Under the pieces are notes generated by a model. The model had not been told where the DNA came from, made no database searches, and was given only the letters and a program-made list of their open reading frames with translations. Below are positions 9,280 to 18,269 of a stretch of DNA of 64,000 nucleotides, piece after piece; positions within the stretch are counted from its first letter, which is position 1, and each line of letters opens with the position of its first letter. Position numbers and translations under genes: made by a program. Source of the stretch: Lentzea alba (GTDB taxonomy: Bacteria > Actinomycetota > Actinomycetes > Mycobacteriales > Pseudonocardiaceae); assembly GCF_011067745.1 (NCBI RefSeq), contig NZ_JAAMPJ010000011.1, forward strand, positions 331,875-395,874. Direction: 5' to 3'.

Positions 9280-11529
9280 ATGAACCCTGTCGCGGAGCTG
9301 GCGTTGCGCAGATGTCCCACGGCTGACGCCACCACCGGACGGCGGTGGCGTCAGCCGCAGCTCGACTACGCACTCGGCCGGATCCGCACCCGAGGTGTGC
9401 TGGTCACCGGCGAACCCGGGGTCGGCAGGACGTGGTTCGCGCGGGCCCTCGCGGAGCTGACCGGCGCCGAGGTCCACTGGGTCGTCGCGACCGAGAGCAG
9501 CCGGTCGATGCCGTTCGGCGCGCTGGCCGGGCTGTTGGAAGACCTGCACCCGGTCGCGGTGCTCAAGGAGTTGCGCAGGAGGCTCGGGCCGCGGTCGTTG
9601 CTCGTCGTGGACGACGCCCACCTGCTCGACGAGGCCTCCGCGACCACGTTGCTCGCGCTGGCCGTCGGCGGGTCTGCGCGGATGCTCGTCACCGCCCAGC
9701 TCACCGGACCGGTGCCGGACGCGGTGCTCGCGCTGGTCAAGGACGGGTTCCTGGACATGATGCCGTTGCAGCCCTTCGGCCGCGACGACACGGCGGGAGC
9801 GTTGGCGGAAGGGCTCGGCGGCGAGATCGCGCCCCGCACGGCCGACCTGCTCTGGCGGTGGAGCCGCGGCAACGGGCGCCACCTGACCGAACTGGTGCAG
9901 CGCGGCCTGATGGACGGCACGCTCACCCGCACCGGCGACGTGTGGATGTGGCGCGGCGACACCGACGTCCCGCCCGTCGCGGCTGCCCAGCCGATCACCG
10001 GACTGTCGGCCGAAGGTGTCGAGGCGTTGTGCGCGCTGGTGCTCGCCGAGCCGGTCACCGTGGACGTGCTGTGCAGGACCGCCTCGCCGGAGGGGTTCGC
10101 GGAGATCGAGGAACGCGGCCTGGTCGACGGAGCGGCGGGCACCGTCCGGTTGTCGCACCCGATGCTCGCCGCGGCCGCCGCACCGTTTCTCACGCCGTTG
10201 CGCCGACGTCGGCTCGTGGACCGGCTGCTGGCCGTTGACCCTGGCCGACCGCATCTGTTGCTCGACTCGGGCGTCACCGACCCGGCGCAGTTCGTGGCGG
10301 CGGCCCGGACGGTCCTGCTGGACCAGCCCAAACTGGCCGTGCAACTCGCTGAACGGGCTTTGTCGTTGGATCCCGGCCCGCACGCGGCGCTCGTGCTGGC
10401 CGATGCTCACGCCGAGTGCGGTTCGCCCGGATCGGCGTGGCAGGCCTATCACCTTGCGTCCCAACGAGTTCGTGACGACGACGACCGGCTTGCCGTCGTG
10501 CTCACGCAGGCGTCGCTGACGATCTGGTGCGACCGCAAGCCGTTGGCGGCGGTCGATCTGCTGGAGAAAGCCCCACTGCCCGAACGGTTTCACGCCGACC
10601 TGGAATCAGCCGCGGCGGTGGCGACGCTGTTCTCGGCCCGCCCGGCCGAAGCGCTGACTCGTGCCGAGAAGGTCCTCGCGGGTGCTCCGTCGCGGACGGC
10701 GTGGGGCCGGGCAACCTTGGTCAGCGCGGCGGCTTTGGTGATGGCGGACCGTCCGCGCGAGGCCGCGGAGGCGATGGCCGCGCTGACCTCCGCGACGGAC
10801 ATATCGCCGTACTACCGAGGTCTCGCCCGCTCGGTCGCGGGGCTGCTCGGACCGGACGGTGACATGCCCTCCCTGGCCAGGCTGCGCGAGGCGCTGGTGG
10901 TGCAGAACGCGGGCAGAGGAGCGTTCCGGTCCGAGGTGATCGCCAACCTCGCCGTGGCCGAAGCGGCGGCAGGGCTGCCGGCCAGCGAGAAACCGGACGA
11001 GGTCGCGGTGTTGCCCGCGCTGGCCACGTGGGTGGCGGCGGCGTCGGCCACCGCGCGACAGGAGCCGGCGGCCGCGTTGTACCTCGCGGCCGCACGGGAG
11101 GCCGCGGACGCGGGATCGTTGCGCTGCATGGTCTACTACCTCGCCGCGGCGGCCGAGCAGGGCGCTGCCGCCGAGGCCGTGCACGCGCTCGGCGACCGTT
11201 CGTTCGAGGCGCCGGAGACCAGGGCCCGCGCGATCGGGATCTGCGCCCGTGCGTCCCGGTCGGCCTCCGACCTGCTGGCGGCGGCCGAGGCCTACCGGGC
11301 AGCCGGGATGCCCCTTGAGGCGGCGAAGTTCGCTGAACTGACCGAACGCAGGCACGGGCTCACCAGACGTGAGCTGGAGGTCGTGCGGCACGCGGCGGCG
11401 GGCAAGACCGACCGGGCGATCGCCGAGACGCTCGTGGTCTCGGTGCGCACGGTGGAAAGCCATCTCGCGGCCGCGTACCGGAAGCTCGCGATCAGCTCCC
11501 GGCAGGAGCTGGCCGGCCTCTTCGCCTGA
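9280..11529 (+). CDS. LuxR-family regulator with N-terminal ATPase domain
   Basis: This 749-residue protein has the layout of large ATP-binding LuxR regulators. The N-terminal P-loop region (GEPGVGRT, residues 44-51) and the Walker B strand LLVVDDAHLLDE (about 107-118) are followed by a long helical, Ala-rich middle of TPR type and a C-terminal LuxR DNA-binding domain. The last shows LTRRELEVVRHAAAG and SVRTVESHLAAAYRKL over the final 60 residues. The P-loop lysine is replaced by arginine (R50), which may weaken ATP binding. It is encoded just before the Nudix-like/siderophore genes on the same strand (10 bp), so it could regulate that locus; this is inference. Confidence 0.8.
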   Translation: MNPVAELALRRCPTADATTGRRWRQPQLDYALGRIRTRGVLVTGEPGVGRTWFARALAELTGAEVHWVVATESSRSMPFGALAGLLEDLHPVAVLKELRRRLGPRSLLVVDDAHLLDEASATTLLALAVGGSARMLVTAQLTGPVPDAVLALVKDGFLDMMPLQPFGRDDTAGALAEGLGGEIAPRTADLLWRWSRGNGRHLTELVQRGLMDGTLTRTGDVWMWRGDTDVPPVAAAQPITGLSAEGVEALCALVLAEPVTVDVLCRTASPEGFAEIEERGLVDGAAGTVRLSHPMLAAAAAPFLTPLRRRRLVDRLLAVDPGRPHLLLDSGVTDPAQFVAAARTVLLDQPKLAVQLAERALSLDPGPHAALVLADAHAECGSPGSAWQAYHLASQRVRDDDDRLAVVLTQASLTIWCDRKPLAAVDLLEKAPLPERFHADLESAAAVATLFSARPAEALTRAEKVLAGAPSRTAWGRATLVSAAALVMADRPREAAEAMAALTSATDISPYYRGLARSVAGLLGPDGDMPSLARLREALVVQNAGRGAFRSEVIANLAVAEAAAGLPASEKPDEVAVLPALATWVAAASATARQEPAAALYLAAAREAADAGSLRCMVYYLAAAAEQGAAAEAVHALGDRSFEAPETRARAIGICARASRSASDLLAAAEAYRAAGMPLEAAKFAELTERRHGLTRRELEVVRHAAAGKTDRAIAETLVVSVRTVESHLAAAYRKLAISSRQELAGLFA

Positions 11530-11539
11530 CAATGGGGGC

Positions 11540-12544
11540 ATGCCGACGTCTGCCGAGTGGCTCGAAGTGCGCGCTCACCTGCTGGAACACCGCCACGCCC
11601 TGGCGCTGGAGGCCGCTACGGAGTACCCGGACGTGCCGAAGGTCGCCGGCACCCCGCTCCTCACCGCCCAGCACTGGACGCCGGCGGCGCCCGTTCCGTT
11701 GTCGGACCTGACTTTGGAGCTGCGTCGGTCCGGTGAGGTTTTCCAGCCGGTTTCGGGTCTGCTTCCCGATGGCTTCGGCAGTTACTCGGAGGCGATGGCC
11801 GCTTTGGCCGCGCCCACGGTGTTCCAGAACCGCGAGACCTACCGGTTGCTCGACTTCAGCGGTCGGCGGTTGACGTTCGGGATCGGCTCCTACTTCGACG
11901 GCATCGACGTGGGCGAGGCCTGCGCGCACGAGTACGCGGCGCGTTCGCTCGGGCGGGTTTCTGAGTTGCCGCTGCGTGCGTCGATCGGCAATCCGTGCGA
12001 TCTCACCCGTCGCCCGGTCAACGTCGCCATCAGCACGCTCACCATCCGCCACTCGCCACTCGGCTCGACGTTCTTCCTGCACTGGCGCGACCCGAAGCGC
12101 GTCGGCCATGCGGGCGGGATGTACCAGGTGCTGCCCGTCGGTGTCTTCCAGGGCGCGCAGGACAGCGACTTCTCGTTGTGGCACTGCATGATCCGCGAGT
12201 TCGCCGAGGAGCTGCTCGGGGCGCCGGAGATCCACTCCGCCGACTATTCGACGTGGCCGTTCGCACTGGAGCTGACGTCTGCGGCTCGGGTGTTCTACCT
12301 CGGCATGGGCGTGGATCCGCTGACGTTCGCCACGGACATGCTGACGGTGGCGGTGATCGAGGCTGCGCGGTTCGACGAGCTGTTCGGGGATCTGGTGTCG
12401 CACAACGAAGAAGGCCGCGTTCTGGAGGGGCTTTCGTTCACCGCCGCGAACATCGAGCGGTTCGTGCGTGCTGAGCCGACTCAGGCGGCGGGTGCGGCGC
12501 TGTTGTCGTTGGCGTGGCAGCACCGTTCGGCGTTGCTGGGCTAG
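11540..12544 (+). CDS. Nudix-like domain protein of unknown function
   Basis: The 334-residue protein starts 10 bp after the LuxR gene. Its first half holds the pattern YRLLDFSGRRLTFGIGSYFDG and a GNPCDLTRRPVNVAISTLTIR segment. The second half has HAGGMYQVLPVGVFQG followed by REFAEELLG, which matches the core of a Nudix box although the upstream glycine/glutamate spacing is degenerate. I recall this two-part arrangement in actinobacterial proteins, sometimes fused to helix-turn-helix domains, but know no reaction for it. No DNA-binding motif is obvious here. Its stop overlaps the convergent IucA/IucC gene by four bases, which argues for long-standing association with that locus. Confidence 0.6.
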   Translation: MPTSAEWLEVRAHLLEHRHALALEAATEYPDVPKVAGTPLLTAQHWTPAAPVPLSDLTLELRRSGEVFQPVSGLLPDGFGSYSEAMAALAAPTVFQNRETYRLLDFSGRRLTFGIGSYFDGIDVGEACAHEYAARSLGRVSELPLRASIGNPCDLTRRPVNVAISTLTIRHSPLGSTFFLHWRDPKRVGHAGGMYQVLPVGVFQGAQDSDFSLWHCMIREFAEELLGAPEIHSADYSTWPFALELTSAARVFYLGMGVDPLTFATDMLTVAVIEAARFDELFGDLVSHNEEGRVLEGLSFTAANIERFVRAEPTQAAGAALLSLAWQHRSALLG

Positions 12545-13929
12545 AACGGGTTGGACAGGTACGCCCATTTCGTCGTCTTCGGGTCGAGCCGCATCAACGT
12601 GAGCGGTTTGGCCGGAATCGGGTCGTGCAGCAACGCGTGCCTGTCAGGCGTGTCCGGGACTGTCCTCGCGATCGTTTGCCACAGCTCGGCTTCAGGTGCG
12701 TCGAGGGCGTTGACGATGCCGGTCAGCGCGGTCGCGAAGAACGTCGCGAACGTCTTGGCGCGCAGGCCTTCCGGGCTCCCGTGCAGCCGTTCGGGGAGAT
12801 CCGCGCGCGGACTGACGCGGATGTCCGCCAGGTCGCGGTAGATCAACCGGTGCGGTCTGCCGTTCACGAGACCGATGACGAGATTCTGTTCGTGCGCTTC
12901 CAACGCCACGCCACGCGCGAGCAGCGTCATCAACGGCGGCACGGCCAGCTCGGCGAACTCCTTCAACCACGCGACCGGGTCGCCGAGCGCGCGGATCGGG
13001 GGAGGGCCGCCGTCGACCGGGCGCGCGGTCAGCGCGGCCAGCGGCAGCAGGGTTTCGTGGTCGCCTGGCACGGGTTTGTCGCGCAGGATCACGCCGAGCG
13101 CGCGGTCCGGCTCGCCGTCGGTGCGAACCGCCGCGGACGCCCGGTTGTGCTGCAGCTCGATGCCCTCGACCCGCGCGGTGAGGAAGTCGGAGACCGTGGT
13201 CGCGGTGACGATCGAGCCGGCGGAGATGTCCCGCACGGCCGAGGTGATCTGCGCGCTCAGGGTCGTCTTGACGTGCCAGTTCTCGGTGGAGAGGGTCCGC
13301 AACGCCATGAGGGGGCTGGCGTCGAGCGTGCCGATCGTGGGGGTTTTAAGTCGTTCAGCCTGCCACGGGTGCACCGGCAGGAGGAGCTGCGCGCCGTCGC
13401 GGAGTTCGTCGGGCCAGTCGCCGAACACGACGTGGTCCGCTGTCGGGTGGAGACGTAGCGCAACGGTCGTCCGGTGCTCCGGGCCGTACGCCAGGTGGTC
13501 TCTGGCGGTGAACCCGGTGCGGTTGCGGCAACACGGGTGCAGCGGATGGCCGTCGACCACGCTCTGCTCGTGCTCCTCCAACGACCGTTCGAGGAATGGA
13601 GTCGTGAGCGCGCTCGTTGTGCGGGAGAGCGCCAGTCCGGCCACGCTGTGGGCGACTTCGGTGATGAGGCTCTCAGCGTGGGGCCAGCGCAGTGCGGTGA
13701 GGAGGTCGACCGGGTGGAGATCCTCCGCTGGATCGACTCTGACCTGAGGCAACGGCTCAACCGCGAGGGCTCGGCGCAGCCGGGCGAGCACAGCCGCACG
13801 CGCCCCCGGCAATGCCGCGAGAAACCGCTCGGCGCGTTCGGGTGGAAGCGTGGCGGCGAACTCGGTCTCGATCGGCGTCTGCGTCAGAATGATCAGATCC
13901 TGACACATCGCCTTCAGGAAAGCGGACAC
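12541..13929 (-). CDS. IucA/IucC-family siderophore synthetase (first)
   Basis: The 462-residue protein has the three signature motifs of NRPS-independent siderophore synthetases: the ATP-binding HPLHPCCRNRTGF (usual form HPxHPxxKxRxGF, here with Arg in place of Lys), HPWQ in LLPVHPWQAERL, and EAHEQN in the C-terminal part. These enzymes adenylate a carboxylate such as citrate or succinate and condense it with an amine or alcohol. It is shorter than the usual 580-600 residues, mostly at the N-terminus. The frame starts at GTG 13929, only two bases from the divergent GTG at 13932; ATG 13908 is an alternative. Cytoplasmic. Confidence 0.85.
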   Translation of the reverse strand: MSAFLKAMCQDLIILTQTPIETEFAATLPPERAERFLAALPGARAAVLARLRRALAVEPLPQVRVDPAEDLHPVDLLTALRWPHAESLITEVAHSVAGLALSRTTSALTTPFLERSLEEHEQSVVDGHPLHPCCRNRTGFTARDHLAYGPEHRTTVALRLHPTADHVVFGDWPDELRDGAQLLLPVHPWQAERLKTPTIGTLDASPLMALRTLSTENWHVKTTLSAQITSAVRDISAGSIVTATTVSDFLTARVEGIELQHNRASAAVRTDGEPDRALGVILRDKPVPGDHETLLPLAALTARPVDGGPPPIRALGDPVAWLKEFAELAVPPLMTLLARGVALEAHEQNLVIGLVNGRPHRLIYRDLADIRVSPRADLPERLHGSPEGLRAKTFATFFATALTGIVNALDAPEAELWQTIARTVPDTPDRHALLHDPIPAKPLTLMRLDPKTTKWAYLSNPF

Positions 13930-13931
13930 CG

Positions 13932-15362
13932 GTGGAAGCGATCACTGACCCCGACGGCATCACCACGACCGCGCTGCTGAACTGCCTGCGCCGCGAGGTG
14001 GCAGAACCAGGCCCCGGCGGCACGATCCGGCTGCCCCGCACCGACGTCCTGCTGCGGGCGAGGGAGGGTCGCTGGCTCACCGAACCTGAATTGTTTTCCG
14101 GTTCGTGGCAGCCGGTTTCCTGGCAGGAGCTCGCGGTGCTCATCACCAAGGAGCTGGGCGACCCACCGGTCGGCTTCCTGGACGAGATAGCGGGCTCGCG
14201 GGCCGCGATCGCCGCCGTCCTCGACGCCCGTCCCGCCCCACCGCCCGACCTCTACCAACGCTCGGAGCAAGCGCTGATCGCCGGCCACCGCTACCACCCG
14301 GCGCCGAAGGGCCGCGGCGGGCTGCCCGCGTCGGACTGGCTGCCGTACGCGCCCGAGGTGCACGCGCGCTTTTCGTTGGCACACCTGGAAGGTTCCTTCA
14401 TCGACGACGGCGAGGTGCCGTTGCCCGCCGGGGTGCTGCCCGCGCATCCGTGGCAGCTTTCGTTGCTGGGGCTGGAAGGTGCCTCGGCTGATCACGAGGT
14501 GTGGCCGACGTCTTCGGTGCGCACGGTCTACGACCCGGTGGCCGACCTGTTCTACAAGTTCAGCCTCGACGTGCAGATCACGAACGACGTGCGCCGCCTG
14601 TGGGCTCATGACCTGCGCTGGATTCCGCCACTCGCCCGTCTGTTGAGGCCGGTGTTCGCGGACATCGCTTCGGTGTTTCCCGGTGCGGCGTTCCTGATCG
14701 ATCGCGGCTACCGGACTTCTGCGGAATCCTTTGAGGGACTTGCTGTTGTCGTGCGTGACGGTGTTCGGCAGCGCACGTTGCCCGGCGTTACTCCGTTGCT
14801 GGCGGCCGGAATCAGCGAGGGGTTCGACGGCAATCCGTTGGACGGACTGGACCCGTCGACGGCGTTGGAGTGGTTCCGTCAGTACGTTTCGGTCGTCGTT
14901 CCGCCTGTGCTGCACGCGTTTTTCGCGCACGGTGTGGTGATGGAGTGCCACCTGCAGAACGTGCTGGTGGGGGTGGATGCATCGGGGATGCCGGTTCAGG
15001 CGATCTACCGTGATCCGGAAGGCATGCGGTTGTTGCCTCGGCACGCGCAGCTGTTGTCCGAAGTGGACGGTGATGGTCGCGGGGTGTCGGAGGCCAAGGG
15101 GTGGGAGCGGCTGCAGTACTGCCTCGTTGTCAACCATCTCGTGGAGATTGCCGGTGCGGTGCTGGAGCGGCATCCCGGGTTGGATGTCTGGGCGGAGGCG
15201 CGGGCCGTTTTCGTTGCTTATGCCCGGGACTACGGGTGTGAGCTGGCTTTGTTGGAGAACCCGTTCGTGCCGGCGAAAGCGAACCTGTTGCTGCGGTGGA
15301 CGCGGGCGGAGGGCGCGGCGAGCCGGTACGTGGACTTCCCGAACCCGTTGTACCGGAACTAG
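13932..15362 (+). CDS. IucA/IucC-family siderophore synthetase (second)
   Basis: The 476-residue paralogue of the divergent gene shows HRYHPAPKGRGGL (with the normal ATP-contacting lysine), LPAHPWQLSLL and ECHLQN at the family's expected positions. The GTG at 13932 has AGGAAAG about ten bases upstream. The N-terminus LLNCLRREV is typical of the family. Two different synthetases side by side usually act on successive condensations of one siderophore. A start-to-start distance of two bases means their promoters must lie inside each other's coding region or that leaderless messages are used. An ATP-grasp ligase gene follows 29 bp downstream. Confidence 0.85.
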   Translation: MEAITDPDGITTTALLNCLRREVAEPGPGGTIRLPRTDVLLRAREGRWLTEPELFSGSWQPVSWQELAVLITKELGDPPVGFLDEIAGSRAAIAAVLDARPAPPPDLYQRSEQALIAGHRYHPAPKGRGGLPASDWLPYAPEVHARFSLAHLEGSFIDDGEVPLPAGVLPAHPWQLSLLGLEGASADHEVWPTSSVRTVYDPVADLFYKFSLDVQITNDVRRLWAHDLRWIPPLARLLRPVFADIASVFPGAAFLIDRGYRTSAESFEGLAVVVRDGVRQRTLPGVTPLLAAGISEGFDGNPLDGLDPSTALEWFRQYVSVVVPPVLHAFFAHGVVMECHLQNVLVGVDASGMPVQAIYRDPEGMRLLPRHAQLLSEVDGDGRGVSEAKGWERLQYCLVVNHLVEIAGAVLERHPGLDVWAEARAVFVAYARDYGCELALLENPFVPAKANLLLRWTRAEGAASRYVDFPNPLYRN

Positions 15363-15391
15363 TACCTTGTGCGAGAGCTGGGGGAGCACCG

Positions 15392-16570
15392 ATGAGGACG
15401 ACGATTGTTGCGTTGCAGTCGAAGCAGCCGTTCACCGTGGCGCCGGCCGTGGCGTTTCCGCCTGACGAGTTCGACCTCGTCGTGGTGACCGACGGTCCGG
15501 CGGGCGCGGTGGTGCGCGAGGACGTCACCGGGGTCATGCCCGAGGTCACCGTGGTGGCCCGGGAGAAGTGGCTCGCGCACCTTCGCAGGTTCGAGGGGCC
15601 GGTCGAGGTTGTGACGAACGACGAGTACTGCCTCGCCGAGTGTGCGCGGTTGCGGGAGGAGCTGGGCCTCGCGGCTCGGCATCCGCGGCGGCCGCTTGCG
15701 TATCTGGACAAGGTGTTGATGAAGCGGTTGCTCGCGGCCGGTGGTGTTCGGGTGCCGCGGTTTCACGCCTTCGAGCCTGTTGTCACCGAGGCGGCGGGGG
15801 TGTTGGTCGAGGAGATCGGGCTGCCCGTGGTGGCTAAGCCTCGGCAGGAGGCGAACTCGCGCGGCATCGCGATCTTGCGCACGCCGCAGGAGGTGCGGGA
15901 CTGGTTGGGTGCGCACGACGGTGAGGCCGGGTGGCAGGTTGACGAGTTCGTTGACGGCACGTTGCACCACGTCAACGCGCTGGTGCGGGACGGTGTGATC
16001 ACGCCGGTGCAGGTGGGGCGGTACCTGGGGCCGCTGCTCGGTGTCGACGTCGGGCGCACGCTCGGTGGTGTCACTGAGCCGGTGTCGCCGTTCACCGCGG
16101 CCGCGCACGAGTTGAACGAACGCGTCGTGCGGGCGTTGGGGGGTGAGGGGAGTTTCGTCGTGCACACCGAGTTCGCGGTGAACGGCGACGGGGAGCTGGT
16201 GGTGCTGGAGGTTGCCGGTCGGGCGCCGGGGGCGTTGGTGTCGGAGCTGGCGCGGTTGCACGCCGGGGTGAACCTGGAGGTGGCCAACCTCAGGATGCAG
16301 GCGGGACTGCCTGTGTCGGAGCCGGTTTCGCAGGGCCTCCACGCCGGCTGGCTGTGGCCGCCGGTCATGCCGGGCGCGCGGTTGCACGCGCCGGGACCCG
16401 ACCTGAGTGGACTTGAGAGTGAGCACGAGGTCCACGTTCGCAGGGTCGGCTGGGAGGGGAACGCCAGCGATGGCGGACTGATCGGCGCGTCGGTGCTGTT
16501 GTGGCACCGCGATCCTGTTCAGCTCGCCGAGGACATCGCCCGCGCTCGCGACCTGACCTGGTTCAGCTAG
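15392..16570 (+). CDS. ATP-grasp ligase, siderophore locus
   Basis: The 392-residue protein has ATP-grasp features. A basic substrate-side domain is followed by LDKVLMKRLL, the lysine strand GLPVVAKPRQ with a flexible NSRGIAIL loop, WQVDEFVDG, and the metal-binding end HTEFAVNGDGELVVLEVAGR. ATP-grasp enzymes form an acyl-phosphate and join it to an amine, so it probably adds an amino acid or amine to the product of the two IucA/IucC enzymes. The start ATG has GGGGGAGC a few bases upstream. I see no transporter or receptor gene nearby, so export and uptake are not explained here. Confidence 0.75.
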   Translation: MRTTIVALQSKQPFTVAPAVAFPPDEFDLVVVTDGPAGAVVREDVTGVMPEVTVVAREKWLAHLRRFEGPVEVVTNDEYCLAECARLREELGLAARHPRRPLAYLDKVLMKRLLAAGGVRVPRFHAFEPVVTEAAGVLVEEIGLPVVAKPRQEANSRGIAILRTPQEVRDWLGAHDGEAGWQVDEFVDGTLHHVNALVRDGVITPVQVGRYLGPLLGVDVGRTLGGVTEPVSPFTAAAHELNERVVRALGGEGSFVVHTEFAVNGDGELVVLEVAGRAPGALVSELARLHAGVNLEVANLRMQAGLPVSEPVSQGLHAGWLWPPVMPGARLHAPGPDLSGLESEHEVHVRRVGWEGNASDGGLIGASVLLWHRDPVQLAEDIARARDLTWFS

Positions 16571-16700
16571 CGGTGCGACCCGAGGTGGTTCACGGTCAGC
16601 AGGGCGCCTCGCGGCACCCGTCTGACCGCGAATTCCCACGGCAACGTTGCGAGCCACTCCACCAGTTCGCTGGGTAGCTGGGCGGACCAGGTGACGACGT
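16567..16700 (-). other. Possible coding tail or gene remnant
   Basis: On the minus strand an open frame ends at a TAG at 16567 and reads LPSELVEWLATLPWEFAVRR with almost entirely G/C third positions, as in real genes here. No ATG start or Shine-Dalgarno is visible, and upstream the frame runs into the WGR gene in another phase. It is either a fragment of a lost gene or a former extension of the WGR protein displaced by a frameshift. Confidence 0.3.
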
Positions 16701-16717
16701 GGTGAGGGCTCCGCGCC

Positions 16718-18151
16718 TCACAGCAGGCGCTTGATTTCTCCCCTCGCTCGGTAGAAACCGCCGCTCGCCGAGGTGTGGATCTCGGTCACCAGGTAGCGCG
16801 CGCCGGGGATGCGGATGTCCTTCGGGAACTGCACCGCGCGGGCGCGGTCGTAGCCGTCGGAGATCACGTGCACGCGCAGACGGCCGCCCTCCTGCACGCA
16901 CTCCACGATGACGCCGCCCTGCGGAACCGTGCTCGCCACCACGGTTTCCACCTCGGTGGTGGCCTCGACGCGCTGCCAGTGGTCGGCCTTGATGTCGCTG
17001 GGCTGCGGCACCTCGCCCTGCTCGGCGGCGTGGATCGCGGCCGGGCTCGCGTCGATGCACGCCAATGAGCCGTCGGTGGTGACGATGTACAGGCGGTCGT
17101 CGCGGTACTGCATGGAATACGCGGAGCCGCAGCCCGTGCCGAGCTTCCACAGGCGCGTGCCGTCGGCGGCGAAGCAGTAGACGGACGAGTGGTTGTCGCC
17201 GGCGAACACGTAGTCGCCGTCTGGTGACGTGGCGCACGAGAACACCGCTGCGTCGCAACGGTAGCGGCCCGTCTCCGCGCCGGTGGCGCGCGTCAACCGG
17301 TGCACCCAGCCGCGGCTCGTGCCCGCGAAGACCTCGGTCGGCTCCTGCCAGCCGAACAGCACCGCGCCGACGGTGTCGGTGTGCCACACGGGATTGCCGG
17401 TGCGCGCCGCGTAGTGCGTGACGCCGCGCGAGTGGCCGTGGAACACGCCTTCCGGCGCGCACCGCACCATCCACGCGCCTTCGCCGCTGCTGCGGCGCGA
17501 CCACTGGAACTCGTCCTCGTGGTCGACGATCGTGATGCCGCCCTGCCGGTCGGACACGCCGAGCACGCCGTCGTCGATGTCGAGCCAGTAGATGTCGACG
17601 TCGGTCGCGATCTCGTACGCGACGCGGGGAACCTTGCCGCCCAAGTCGTACACGCGGCCGTCGTCGCAGCCCGCGTAGATCCAGAAGTCGTCGGCGACGA
17701 TGCACTTGACGCCGTCCGGCAGCCCGTAGCGGCCGGTGACCTGGCCGTCGTGCGCGAGGGTGAAGACGTCGCCGCGCTCGTTGCCGACCCACGCCTCGTC
17801 TTCGCCGATGAAGATGCCGAACGCGGGCGCGCCGGAGTGAAAACGCCACAGCACCGGAGCCTGCCGCGCGCTCGACCGGACGCTCGTGATCTCGCGCCGG
17901 GTGATCGGGCGCCGCTGCCGGGCGCCCTTCACCGCGGGCGCGTAGCCCTTGCGCACCTTCTCGCCGATCTTCTTCTCGGCCGCCTGCACGGCTTTGACCT
18001 CATCGGCGAAGGTGGACGAGCGAATCGACCCCCGTTCGCCGATGCGGCCGAACGCGATGGTGACCGTCGTGCCGTCGACGATCACCTCGTAGAACTTGTG
18101 CGCACCCCCGCCGGCCTCGGACAGCTCCAGGTACGTGGTGGCAGCAGCCAC
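16718..18151 (-). CDS. WGR domain / beta-propeller protein
   Basis: The 477-residue protein starts with a WGR domain (about residues 1-75). It has YLELSEAGGGAHKFYEV, the family's glycine-arginine strand FGRIGERG, and SFADEVKA-like helices ending in KIGEKVRKGY. WGR domains bind DNA or nucleic-acid ends in PARP and related proteins. The rest (about 110-477) is a WD40/PQQ-like beta-propeller with repeats such as DGVKCIVADDFWIYAGCDDGRVYDL and a later SPDGDYVFAGDNHSSVYCF. I start at GTG 18151, which has GAGGGGGA five bases before it; the longer frame has no ribosome site. Function unknown; nucleic-acid-linked sensing is an inference. Confidence 0.7.
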   Translation of the reverse strand: MAAATTYLELSEAGGGAHKFYEVIVDGTTVTIAFGRIGERGSIRSSTFADEVKAVQAAEKKIGEKVRKGYAPAVKGARQRRPITRREITSVRSSARQAPVLWRFHSGAPAFGIFIGEDEAWVGNERGDVFTLAHDGQVTGRYGLPDGVKCIVADDFWIYAGCDDGRVYDLGGKVPRVAYEIATDVDIYWLDIDDGVLGVSDRQGGITIVDHEDEFQWSRRSSGEGAWMVRCAPEGVFHGHSRGVTHYAARTGNPVWHTDTVGAVLFGWQEPTEVFAGTSRGWVHRLTRATGAETGRYRCDAAVFSCATSPDGDYVFAGDNHSSVYCFAADGTRLWKLGTGCGSAYSMQYRDDRLYIVTTDGSLACIDASPAAIHAAEQGEVPQPSDIKADHWQRVEATTEVETVVASTVPQGGVIVECVQEGGRLRVHVISDGYDRARAVQFPKDIRIPGARYLVTEIHTSASGGFYRARGEIKRLL

Positions 18152-18243
18152 GGTCTCCCCCTCGGTTTGATCACCTGGTCCGACCGTAGCAAGGGGGTCT
18201 GACAATTTTGGACGCCTCGAATCGGCGCTCGAAGCGGCAAGGG

Positions 18244-18269
18244 CCTGATCCGCCGGTCAGCGGATCAGG
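18244..18269 (-). terminator. Hairpin at the end of the GH78 gene
   Basis: CCTGATCCGC (18244-18253) and GCGGATCAGG (18260-18269) form a perfect 10-bp stem with a 6-base loop. The stem overlaps the stop codon of the GH78-like gene. Confidence 0.6.
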
